64,000 bases of DNA from NCBI RefSeq assembly GCF_030463565.1, contig NC_134653.1, positions 29,015,150 through 29,079,149 of the forward strand. The letters are read 5' to 3'. Below are positions 15,001 through 26,100 of this stretch, piece by piece. The notes beneath the pieces are model-generated. The model worked only from the letters and a program-made list of their open reading frames with translations. It was not told the DNA's origin and did no database searches. The position numbers and the translations under genes are program-made. This stretch comes from Pelecanus crispus. Lineage: Eukaryota; Chordata; Aves; Pelecaniformes; Pelecanidae. Each line of letters starts with the position of its first letter. Positions within the stretch are counted from its first letter, which is position 1.

Positions 15001-18000
15001 CCACCACAGCTCTGTAAGAAACACAGCATTCGATGTTCCACGCCTTAGCTATCAAGCAGAATAAGCAACTGGAACAGAATCTTGCCAAGTGCAAGAAGAA
15101 TTAAGATACGTCATCCCAATCTGAGCAAAAAAGCTCAGTCAAAAAGCTCAGATTTGACCGCTAGTCAAATCACTGATGCTTACGGTCCTAGCGCTGTAAG
15201 TCTGTGGCCATGTAGCATCTAGTCTGACACAGAACTACATCTGAGTTTTTGGTCTGCATGCTACAAGCAAGGAGTTTCAACCATAAGGAGTCCACCAGGC
15301 ATAATTTGTTTTAAAGCAAAATATCATTTTAGAGGTTTCAACAAAGTCTTGTTTTCACAATCGCTCCCTAATCAGACGTTTTCCCTTTCCAGTCTCAACC
15401 ATACTAATGGCCAGGATATTGCCCCAAGAAACACATAATATTCCAGTATGCCAGGTACCACTGAGATGGTTAGACCTTCGAGCAGTTTAAGGACCAGCTG
15501 ACACAGCAACCTAAGGATGAGTTTGCTGAATACAAACTGTGGCCACATGAAAGAAGACATATGAACATTTCATCTCTCTGAAGAGTTATTCTGGTAGACA
15601 CTTGACCCTAATAAGACTTGTTCACAATAACACGAGAAACAATATAACAGCATACCACTGCTGGATAGGAATCTGACCAATAACCAGTTTAGGAGCGAAT
15701 GTATGACCTATCAAAAGCTGAAAGTGCATTGTTTCTTAACGGTTTTTTTTTTTCGTTCAGACTTTCAAGACCAATGAGTAATTGGTGCTATTAACATAAA
15801 CAAAAGTAAGTCTTTGTGTAGTCCCAAAACCACAATTCCTTTGATCCATTCTTTTAATGTGTGCCTGATTTTCAAGAATTTCTAATATTTCATTTTAAAC
15901 AAAAATGCGTCTTAATCTTGAAAGAACTGTGTGCACTGACAAAGTGGTTGGGGCCAAGAAGAGCTTGCTTCGCTGACTGATGTACCACTAGCTACTGTTG
16001 AATGGGTTCTTAATGGCATTAGCCTCATGATCCTTTTCTAAATCTCAGTGAGCTTTAAATGATGATCCTGAAGAGCAGATTCATGTAGTTCCATAAACAT
16101 ACAGCCTAGCTGAAAAAGGGCAGCAAGACAATGCTGTGAAAATCTTTGTAAATTTTGGCTCTGAAAAACTCGTTTTCGGGAGGAGATGACGGAAGCATGA
16201 CGCTGGCTAGAGATGCTATATGTAATCTAAAATCTCAACAGCGAAAATATGACCGATAGCACTCAGTCTAGCTGCTCTGGAGCAATGTCTGCCATATTCT
16301 CTTCTCTGGAAAAATAAAAATAGCACACACGGTGGCTTGGGAAAAAAATATAGCCTGTTCATGATGTATGTTATCTAGTATACGTACAGATGAATAAGCA
16401 AAACAGTTTTTGAGTGATAAATGACTGTAAAAGGCTTGCCACATAATTTGGCTTTCCTGTTTGGGGGGCTGTCTATTTAGGCATTAAGAAGCAACAGACA
16501 GTTGATGCTATACATAATAAGGCCTACAAAAGTCCATTTAATGCATTTGTTTCAAGTTATGCAAATCTGAGTCTTAACAAAACAGTATGGTTTTTCTCCA
16601 CTTCCACTTACAATCTCAAGGAAAGTGTGACCTCAGCAAATGGCCTCTGTTCTGTTCTTAACACTAACACCTGACACAAAAAGAAACTTTAGAGTCTCTC
16701 GTTATCCCCAAAGACCCAGTGTTAAGTCTTGCACGTATTGCTTGGTAACCCACCGACGTCAGAGTCTGTTTCAGCCCCTACCAGCACTACCTTTTTAAAA
16801 AATGTCAGAAATAGAAATTCATTGGTCCATCCCTCTTTCCTCTGGAAGGACACATAAAACCCCTTACATCAGCAGCTTGTCCTCACAACACTCCTGCCTG
16901 CGAGAGAACTTTTAAAAGAAATCCTCCCAGCTGAAACTGTTTTGAAATAACAAGCACTCAAAAGCAGTGTTCTTCACTTTAAAAGAAGAAAAAAAAAAAA
17001 GTTATTTTGATCGTAACACATTTGTGCTTGTAGAGCTTGCAGAGCTTTACCAGTTGTTTTTAAAGCTTACTCGCCACCAGTTAGCTTTTTCAAATTTTAT
17101 ATATACATTTATGTACGTATGTGTACATAAATGGAGCTCAAGCAAACAAACTCCGCAGCTGTTAATGAGAAATAAGGATCGCTATTGGCAATTGCTTAAC
17201 AGTCAAACTTATTAAAACACCATTTAAGTCATTTTTCTTTACTTAGCCAAAGGGGAAAAAAAAAAAATAAAGTCAACAATTACGAGCGACTACAAAGGAA
17301 TTAGATAAGCGCTTCAAGACTTTCAAACAGAGTAAAGAATAGCTGCGTTCAGATAAATACAAAAATTATTTCTCCGGTGCGAAAGTCAGGAGCAGGGCCG
17401 TAGGAACGCCACGCCGCGAAGGAGCCGCTTACGGCGAGCTCCGAGCGCAGGACGAACAGGTACGGGGCGGCGCGCCCGGTGCGCAGAGCGGCGCGGGATG
17501 GAAACCCGGGGCCGGCAGCAGCCGCCCCCGCGCCTCGCGCGGCCCAACGCTTCCGCGGGGCTCCCGCGCGGGGCTGCCCGGCGGGCGGGCGCGCGCGGCG
17601 GCTCTCCCGGGGCGCGGGGCAGGGCCCGCGGCCAACCGGGCAGCGCGCGGCAGCTCCGCCGGCCCCCGGCAGCGCCGGGATGGCGAGGGGCCGCCCCCGC
17701 GCAGCCCCGCGCGCCGCACCGCGCCGCCCCGCGCCGCGGCGGGCAGGCTGCCCGCCCCCGCCGCCGCCCCGCCGGCTCCGCGCAGGCTCCGCACGCCAGC
17801 CGCCCCCCCCCCCGCCCCGCGCCCACGGCCGCCGGAGGTGCGAGGGCGCGCGCGGAGCGGCGCGGAGGCCGCCGGGGCCCGCCGCGCGCGCGGCAGGCGG
17901 CCCTCGGCCCCGCGCCGCTCCGCGCCTCGGCCCGCTCCCGCCGCGGAGGGCGGCCGGCTGTCAAACGGGGCTCGGCGCGGCGCCGCGGTCCGCGGGGGCT

Positions 18001-18256
18001 CCGCGCCGGCGCCGGCCGGGCAAGGTGAGGGCCCGGGGCTCGGCGGCGGCGGCGGCGCGGGGCGCGGCGGGGCCTTTGTGCGCGGGCGCGCATCTGTCAC
18101 CGCGGCCGCGGCGCCCCGCGCCCCCAGGCCGCGCGGCGCACGTGGGGCGGCGGGCCCGGCCCGGCGCGGCGCGGGCTTTGTGCCGCCAGGTGACGGGGCG
18201 GCCGGGCGCCGCGGAGCCATCTTGGGGCAGGCGGCGCCCCCCCGGCCGGCGCTCAC
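1..18256 (-). other. ZNRF3: ZNRF3 intron 1 (partial, open at left edge)
   Basis: Everything to the left of the exon 1 donor is read as first intron, because the next expected exon (encoding the MHPLGLCNN region) is not seen on the minus strand. Most of it is unremarkable AT-rich sequence with short simple repeats. Examples are a run of about 25 A near 8920-8943, (GTT)n near 8802-8820, an AAAT-type repeat near 13267-13290, and poly-T tracts near 5607, 9232, 10045 and 13327. No clear transposon copy was recognised. One 273-codon open frame (7667-8488, plus) is reported under findings but is not called a gene. Confidence 0.75.
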
Positions 18257-18484
18257 CTGCACGATCTCGCCCTCGGCGCTCAGCGTGGCCCCCGCGCGGG
18301 AGAAGCGGCCCTGCAGCCCCGTGGTGTAGGTGGTGTAGTCGCCGCTGGGGCTGGACTCGAAGAGCACCACCTCCACGAACGCCGTCTCCTTGCCCAGCGC
18401 CGCGCCCGGCGCCGCGGCCAGCAGCAGCCCGAGCAGCAGCGGCGGCGGCACGGCCGGCCCCGCGCCGGCCCCGCAGCCCCTCAT
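18257..18484 (-). CDS. ZNRF3: ZNRF3 coding exon 1 (signal peptide and start of ectodomain)
   Basis: First coding exon of the transmembrane E3 ubiquitin ligase that removes Frizzled/LRP6 from the cell surface and is itself controlled by R-spondin. The 76 codons start at the ATG ending at 18484. They give a hydrophobic signal peptide (Leu/Ala-rich core around residues 11-30) and then the start of the extracellular protease-associated domain, with the near-invariant stretches KETAFVEVVLFESS and GDYTTYTTGL and the exon end AEGEIVQ. The exon closes in phase 0 at a CAG|GTGAG donor (plus-strand CTCAC at 18252-18256). The frame stays open upstream to another ATG at 18697, but that 71-residue extension is Arg/Gly-rich low complexity and would bury the signal peptide, so the inner start is preferred. 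No later ZNRF3 exon is seen in the window; the rest lies beyond the left edge. Confidence 0.95.
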
Positions 18485-18961
18485 CGCGCGGCGGGGGGGA
18501 GCGGCGCCCCGCCGCCGCGCATCGCTCCCGAGCGGCTCCAGCTCCGGGGCCGGGGTCCCGGGCGGGTCAGCGCCCCATGGCAGCAGCCCTCCCGCCGCGC
18601 CGCGCCCCGCTCCTCGCCGCCGCCTGCCCCGCGCTCCCCGTCCCTCGCCCCGGCTCCTCTCCGCCCTGCCAAGCCGCTTCCCTTTCATCTGCTCCACGTG
18701 ACGGCCACCGCGGGGTTATCCCCGCCCTCCGCGCGGCTCTGACCCGCTCCGTCCCTCCCTCGGCGCACACACGGCCCGCGGCCCCGCCGAGCCCGGCCGA
18801 GCGGAGCGGCGCCCGGCGCAGCGGCCGCCGCCGGCCCTCCCCGGCTCTGCGCGGGGCCCGAGCGCCGCCGGAGCGCCGGGAGCGGGCGGGGGAGACCCGC
18901 GCGGCGCGGCGCTGGGGAAGGCCCCGCCGGGAGGCGGCCTCCCACGCGGCCGGGCCTGCAG

Positions 18962-18993
18962 GGACGGGACGCGACGGGACGCGACGCGACGCG
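18962..18993. repeat. GACGG/GACGC pentanucleotide run
   Basis: About six copies of a five-base unit (GACGG or GACGC) in tandem inside the ZNRF3 CpG island. It is a small, imperfect array. It is noted because similar G+C-rich pentamers recur near the XBP1 and CCDC117 promoters. Confidence 0.7.
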
Positions 18994-19520
18994 AGCGGCG
19001 GCCCCGGCGGCCTGCGGCGCACGCCCGGGCCCGCGTCCGTCGGGGCCCGGCCCGCCGGTGGCGGGGCTGTCGGCCTGCCCGGCCCGCGGCCTGGCTGCCG
19101 TCGCGGAGCGGCGGGCCGGGGGGGGGGCTGGAGCGGGCCGGCCGGGGCCGCCTCCCGGCGCTGCGGCGGCTCGCAGCCCCCAGCCGCCCCTCGCCCCGCC
19201 GCCGGGGAATGAGCTGCCCGAGCGCGTTAGGCGCGAAGCCCCGGGGCGTGAGCGCTGCCACGGCCGCAGCCCCGCCGGCGGCACACGCCCCCGGACGGAC
19301 GCGCCCCGAGCGGGCAGGAGCGGCGCCTCGGTAACCAAACGTGCCCGCGGCACCGGCGCCCTCCGGAGAGACGCTGCTCCGCTCTGGCCTGCGCACGGCG
19401 CTCCGCTAAGGCTTGCCGTGTCCAGCAGACTGCCGGCGGCCAGCGGGCTCCTCGCCTGCCTGTAGGGCAGGAGCGGCTGAGCCGGCTCCTTGAACTCAGT
19501 GCTCGGCAACCGCTTCTGTT

Positions 19521-20160
19521 AGAGGAGAGCAGGTAACCCGGGCTCTGTGGCCTGTCTGTTAGAGGAGAGCAGGTAACCCGGGCTCTGTGGCCTGTCTGTT
19601 AGAGGAGAGCAGGTAACCCGGGCTCTTCGGCTTCTCTGTTAGAGGAGAGCAGGTAACCCGGGCTCTTCGGCTTCTCTGTTAGAGGAGAGCAGGTAACCCG
19701 GGCTCTGTGGCTTCTCTGTTAGAGGAGAGCAGGTAACCCGGGCTCTGTGGCTTCTCTGTTAGAGGAGAGCAGGTAACCCGGGCTCTGTGGCTTCTCTGTT
19801 AGAGGAGAGCAGGTAACCCGGGCTCTGTGGCTTCTCTGTTAGAGGAGAGCAGGTACCCCGGGCTCTTCGGCTTCTCTGTTAGAGGAGAGCAGGTACCCCG
19901 GGCTCTGTGGCCTGTCTGTTAGAGGAGAGCAGGTAACCCGGGCTCTGTGGCCTGTCTGTTAGAGGAGAGCAGGTAACCCGGGCTCTTCGGCTTCTCTGTT
20001 AGAGGAGAGCAGGTAACCCGGGCTCTTCGGCTTCTCTGTTAGAGGAGAGCAGGTACCCCGGGCTCTTTGGCTTGCCTGTTAGAGGAGAGCAGGTAACCCG
20101 GGCTCTTTGGCTTGCCTGTTAGAGGAGAGCAGGTAACCCGGGCTCTTCGGCTTCTCTGTT
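19521..20160. repeat. 40-bp minisatellite, 16 tandem copies
   Basis: Sixteen head-to-tail copies of an exactly 40-bp unit with no length variation; the left half of the unit reads AGAGGAGAGCAGGTAACCCG. Variation is confined to a few sites: AGGTAACCC or AGGTACCCC, CTCTGTGG, CTCTTCGG or CTCTTTGG, and three forms of the last ten bases. Units 10-13 repeat the variant order of units 1-4 (one base differs in unit 10), showing a past duplication of a multi-unit block. Every unit holds a CCCGGG site, an AGAGC...GCTCT inverted pair, and CAGGTAA, which resembles both a ZEB/Snail E2-box and a splice donor. It begins at the upstream edge of the ZNRF3 CpG island, about 1 kb from the start codon. Confidence 0.97.
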
Positions 20161-23100
20161 AACGCCGGCCTGTGAAACCTCCGTAAATGATGTGGAACAG
20201 CGTAACGATCTTTACTTCAGTCTCGCACTACAAGACCTGGATGGCAGCCAATGATACAGTTTTCCTTTAAAAGTACGTACAACTAAATTGTGGAACTCAT
20301 TAACACGAGATGTTACAGGGCCTAAAAGTATAAATCCGTTACAAAGGGGGATCAGACAAACTGATGCGAGATCCCTTGTGGGTCATGAAGCACAATGTCT
20401 GGAAGCAAACTCCAGCTCTAGGGCGAGTCCCTGACCCGCTGGCAGAAGGAATAATACCATGGTCTACAAATCGCCAGCTCTTTCCCTAAATAGACTTTGT
20501 TACAACTGAAGACAAGATAGTGGCATCCTTAGCGTGACGCAGTGAGCAACATTAGCTTAACAAATCGTTGAAGATTTCTTCAGTGAAGAAGGGTCAAGAA
20601 GGGATCACCGGAATGTACACTCTGGGCCTCAACCACAAGCCACAAAATACCCACACAAACCTAAGGCTTTGGTACAATGGACCAAAGGCTGCAAAACTAC
20701 GGCATGCATAGAAAGGGAGCTGGAAGGGGCGTTGCTGGGGTGCTCTAGCCTGGCAGCAACAGAGAGTGCACTATGCCAACTTAGATGTGGTCAACACGTG
20801 CAAATTTTAGATTATACATGTGTTTCAGTAGGATTTCAGAAATGCATAACATCTAGAGTACTAAACAGAAGCATTGTAAACCCTTAGTGCAGACTACCTC
20901 TACTTGGTTTTCCTTCACCTGTGAGGCAAATGGCTGATGCTGAGACAACACAGGGTTTCCTACATCATAATCAACATAGGAACAGGTTAAACACTGAGAA
21001 CTCTAGGAGGTTTTCTTCCTGCTGAGTCAGCTAAATTATTTCACAATCTGTAGCAAAAGCAGAGATGTATGCAGCGGTTGCTGTTACGATGATGAGAGGG
21101 TCGCTGTTAACCTGGACTGTGCATGTGTCAGGAGAAAGTCTCTTGACATTCAGCTCATTCTCTTTCTTCACTAACTTCAGTGGCTTAGGCAAATGATATC
21201 CAGACTTTTTAACCTGCTGCCTTCTCATCCCTTCCAGAAGAGGCAACAGCAAGTCATTTCCAGTCATTGGCAGGTTTTTATGCCCTGCATATCAGATTCA
21301 GGATGTCTTTTTTCACCTGAGTATTTTGCTTCTTGCAAAGGTCCTTATGCCACTGTAATCAAGTTTTTTCAATGTTCTATTAGTAAACAGCTTATGTCAT
21401 AAGTTGTTGTAGGTCAAGGCCTCCCAACTGCCCTACACTTAATGGGTATGTCACCAGGTTATTGGCAGTAAGCAGAGTTGGAATTTCAGTGTCAGAGGAC
21501 AATGGGATGTGCACAGGTTGTTACACGAAACGGTGTAATGGTGCCCCTTACAGAACGTCTTCCCGGAGGCCACTGCTGCGCAGCTTGGAGGAACCGCCCA
21601 GCATTTGTCCCCCCTCTGTCCCTGGCACAGTCAGAGCCCAAGGACAGCCACAGCACTGGATGTGCCAATTGATGAGTTTTTTGCTGAGTATGACTTGCCG
21701 TATTTGGCAGAAGTTTGCCTGTTTTGGGAGAAGTATTTATTCTAAACAGCTCTTCCCTTGCCACTTGTTTCACTTCTATGATTTTTCCATAATCATGCCA
21801 ATATAACTTTTGTGGAGCTCTGTGGCAATCTGGATCAGGGAAGAGACCAGGGCTAAAGGCAGCCTGGTGGGGCAGGGGGGCGGGCAGGGACAGAGTGGAG
21901 AAGGTTATTTTTAAACTGAATCATCAGCAAGCTAAAATAGTATTGGGAAGAGTAGCTTTAGGAGTGGAGATGGGAACTGGAAATCTAGGAGTTCTAAGAG
22001 ACCACGACAAGAGCTCAGCATGTGTGGAACATGCAGTTTTAGTCCTACAAAAACTGGAAAGAACCTGAGATTCTCGATTCTTAGCTGTGAAACAGAAAAG
22101 TCAAGAATGCTGTGTCCTTCCCTGCTGGTCAACAAAGTAGATGTCAATTTACTTCAGCAGTGGAGGGGCTCACGTGTCAGGCAACTGTCTAAGATTCATT
22201 GCATCAAACTTAAATGACCCTCACAAGACATCTGTGAACACTATGTATTTATTTTTTCCTCTTTTTTTCTGTTTAATCTTCAGAAATTACATAAACATCA
22301 TACCCTGAGATATTAGATTTCAAAGTCAAAAACCAAGAAAATTGGGATTATCCAGATTAGACAATTCAACAGTAATCTTGTCCCCTGTCCACATGTACTG
22401 TGAAATTCTTCTGTGACATGGGTACATTTTTCCCACAGGGTCTCGCTTCATAGGAGAATTCCACTGTTGGTAAAAATCAATGAAGTACAGTGAAAAAATG
22501 TTATAGGTAAGACCTCTGCCTCTGTTGTGAATGAAATAGAATCATCAGTACTTTTTGGATATTTCCTAGGACATGGCCTAGAAGTAGGGCCTCTCCAGGC
22601 TAGGTTGAGAGTTAGGAATGCAGAAATGGCAGGCCAAATACATCTGGAAAATAACTAGTGAAAAATATGGGAATGGGGCTCTATATAACAAGTGGACAGC
22701 ATGCTACCCCTGAAATAAAAGTTGCGGAAGATCTGATCCACCCCACTAAACTATCCGTACCATTGGACTACAGACACAGCAAAATTGCCTTTGCAGTAGC
22801 CTCGTAGTTGAATGCTGAGGAGTGACATGAGGCACTAGGTCTCAGGTCACCAAGTTCCCTCTACTTGGGCAGAAATCCAAGCAGGAGGTTGCAAGAAGAG
22901 AATGGACTGTCTATCATTAAAACAATCAAATATTTCTAACTGGCTTCCTTCCCAGCTGGCAGCATACAGTTCACAATTCAGTTATGCCATAATACTTCAG
23001 ACATGTTTTCTTTTTTTTCCCCTGCATAACAAACTGAGGCCCAGGGTCTGAAATACAGAAGTCTCAAGCATTTGTAACTGCAACTGAGGACAGTAAGAGC

Positions 23101-26100
23101 TGTAATTTGAACATAATGAAATTATGTATAATGCCAAATGGTCTGAGAAGGCATGCCCTAGGCATCTCAGAAGAGGGCAATCAACACTGGAGGATGCTTT
23201 TGACACAAAACTTACTACATCTCATTTCCCTTGCAAAGAAATGGATATTATAGAACCCTTCTACCCCCACACTGCTCTTGAGAGAAAACAATGTTAGTGA
23301 AGTACCCACATACTACTGTGATGAATGTTCTAGAAAAAGCCCAAACCAAAATTAATTAATTTGTGCTGAAAGCAGAGCTGGAATATTGCTCAGGAAGTAT
23401 AGCTCTGCACATCGGACACAAAGAAAACAACACTGAGTAGCCACTCGCAACATCTACCAGCCATTCTCACCATTAAATGAGGCAGGAATCCAGTTTCCCT
23501 GGTCCTGCCATCCCTATAACTGAAAATACATTTGGCTGAAGGTGCCTGAAAGCTGCTGTTACATCTGTGCAGTCAGCCACAAATACAGCACACTGGAGAA
23601 TCCCTTCCAGAGCCTCTTCTAGCCTCATTTCATAATGAAATTAAACATATGCTATCTGCCTGTCAGCCTTGTCGCTCTTCTGAACCTATTAGCTAATTTT
23701 AACCAAGCTTAAGGGCAGAACCGAGGTCTTAAGATAGCACATTCTTGTGAATTTTGTGAAAATCAGAGGCTCTGGACTCTGGGTACTGCAGCAGTATCCA
23801 AAAAAGACGTGGGGGAAGTTGAGCAGCAGGAAAACATCGAAGAAACTGAGCTTTTTCAATTCTACTGTCCAAAGAACAGTCTGTTGTTGATTTTACATTT
23901 TTTAAACAAAAGAATCTGTTCATCTGTTCTAATTGTATCCCATTTAATTAACATGAAGCTTTTGTAACTATATTTGCATTTTAAGGGGTTACCACTAGGA
24001 AAAGACATAAAGTAAATGTGCGTGCATGTAAATGTTTGGTACAGAATAGTGTCTCTCAGTGGGCGGGGGGCAGAGGTTGGTGGAGTTCAGCTGTTACACA
24101 TTCTGCATGGCAGTAGCCAGAAAAAACGTATGTGCACAGCAGCAGATTAGTCACAGCATGTGTTGTCTTTTGCTTGATGAGGATGCTTAAGGAATGCAAA
24201 AGGAAGGGAAGAAGAACTCAGGTTATTGACGGGAGGTGATAAGGGCAGGGGCCCAGAGATATTAAGAACATTCTGGCACTCACTTTTTTGTCCTCCAGTA
24301 TTGAGGGACCCTCCCCGAAACCTAGTATCAGTTATTAGTATAGCGAAGAGCGGATGACATTTTTGATTGTTTTCTTAAGACACATTAACAAAACCCAGCT
24401 TCCTGACAATCTGCAATGTTGTTAGTCTCTGATGATCCAGTTTGCAGTAAGTACGGCAGTATCAGAACTCAAAAGACTTACCAAACTTCCAGCCAGTAAT
24501 AATGTGAGTTTTCAAAGAAACTTTTTTCCTCCTACATTGTCTTAGATTCTAGCATAACAAAGGAAAAGATGACCCTTTCTCAAAGAAATAAAGAAACTAA
24601 GCAATGAGCATGGATTAAAAGTATTTCAGTTGAATTCCATTTGATTGAGATTGTCTCCAGCATCAGCCAGACCTTGTTTGGAGCATAGTTCATCTCTCAT
24701 CCACTTTGTAAAGAAGAAAGAAAATCTCTTAAAAGGGTCTGCTCAGATGTGTTAAATAGTAAGAAAAGGTGTTTCTTACTCCTAAGATTTATCATAAGAA
24801 GCGATCCGATAACACTAGATAACCCAGCGTGGCTGCATTTCAATGGAAACCCCATTGCCAAGGGTGAGGGCACCTTGTTGAGCAGAGCCCAGTGAGTGAC
24901 TCCCCCCGCTGGTGAGCAATGACCTTTTCGTATTTAGGCTGGGAGTATTTGCAGGTAATACTGTACCTACACAGAGAGTGTACTGAGCTTATTTTCCCCT
25001 TTAAGTACCAGGTATTCAATGTCCGTTTCACTAACTGCCACTTAAAAACCCAAACAAAAATAAAACCCCCAAAACCCAAAACAAAAAACCCAAAACACAA
25101 AAAAACCCCCACCAAGCCACCACTGCTGTCTCCAATTAATACAAGCGTTCTGAACATACAGTGGTAAATGGGAACTGTGGCTGAGAATAAGCTCTATGTG
25201 AAAAAATGGATTATATTTCAGTAGAACAACCTGGTCCTCATTTCCTTCTTTTCTTGACAATGACAACCGATGAACAGAAATTTTATTCCTGGAAAAATGG
25301 TTTCCATCAATTCTCATCACTGTAGAAGTGCTGATGGAAAGGACAGCAGTTTATCCCTCCAATACTTCACAGATTAATTCAGATGATACACAATTGCTTC
25401 TCATCCTCCTACCTATTTATTCTATAAAGGCAATTGAAGAATCGGTGATGACTACAGAACACCTCATATCTTCCTCTCATTGCTGATAGTCACAAAAGCA
25501 TCATCAGACTTTTATATGCAGTAGAAAGGTTATGATTGTACCCAGTACGGATGGTAGGCAGGTGAACAGGGATAATGTCCTGGCAGGACTATCACCCGAC
25601 ACAAAGTTGTCACACCAAGTGACAAGTCACCAAGGGAATTCCAGCTAAAGTGTTGAGCCACCAATGGTACTAAATAAGATGCTGAAAGAGCTGAGCACCA
25701 ACCTAATGAATATAAAAAGGATTATATACAAGTGGCTATATCTTCAAGTTAAGTTAGACAATAATCGGGGTTCCAGGATGCTGCTATAACTATGACAAAG
25801 TAAACAACTTGCAAAGGCAGCCCAGTTATCTCATTTAAAACAACAGTTAATCGTATGGTGTTGAGAGCATTTCCTGAAAGCTGGGGCATATTATTAGTTT
25901 CCATGGCAATGCTGGGATGATACAGGAGAGATGCACTTCTGTAAGGAAATTCAGTGATTCCAAAATAGAGGACTTGAAGTTTTTCCAGGACAGTGGGCTG
26001 GAGTGAGGTGGTATTTGGACCCAACTCTGAACAATGGAAATCGACTATGTTTGATAAATAAATGGTTTCATGATTTAAGAAAATTTCTTCTTGATGCAAT

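Larger units (their letters stand above)
17390..19480. promoter_or_regulatory. ZNRF3: CpG island / ZNRF3 promoter region
   Basis: About 2 kb of extremely G+C- and CpG-rich DNA surrounds ZNRF3 exon 1 and falls off sharply into AT-rich sequence on both sides. Such islands normally mark housekeeping or developmental vertebrate promoters. A palindromic E-box, CACGTG, lies at 18695-18700, about 210 bp upstream of the chosen start codon. A GACGG/GACGC pentamer run lies near 18962-18993. No TATA box is obvious. The very long open frames on both strands here come from the scarcity of TA dinucleotides. Confidence 0.85.

Noticed and set aside
17479-19212. 577-codon open frame on plus (and 422-, 274-, 235- and 226-codon frames on minus) around ZNRF3 exon 1
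   Set aside because: Extreme G+C content removes TA-containing stop codons, so all frames stay open. The compositions are Ala/Arg/Gly/Pro only. Just the 76-codon ZNRF3 exon segment on minus has recognisable protein sequence.
19521-20160. CRISPR-like array
   Set aside because: The 40-bp units are directly adjacent with no unique spacers, in vertebrate DNA; it is a minisatellite.
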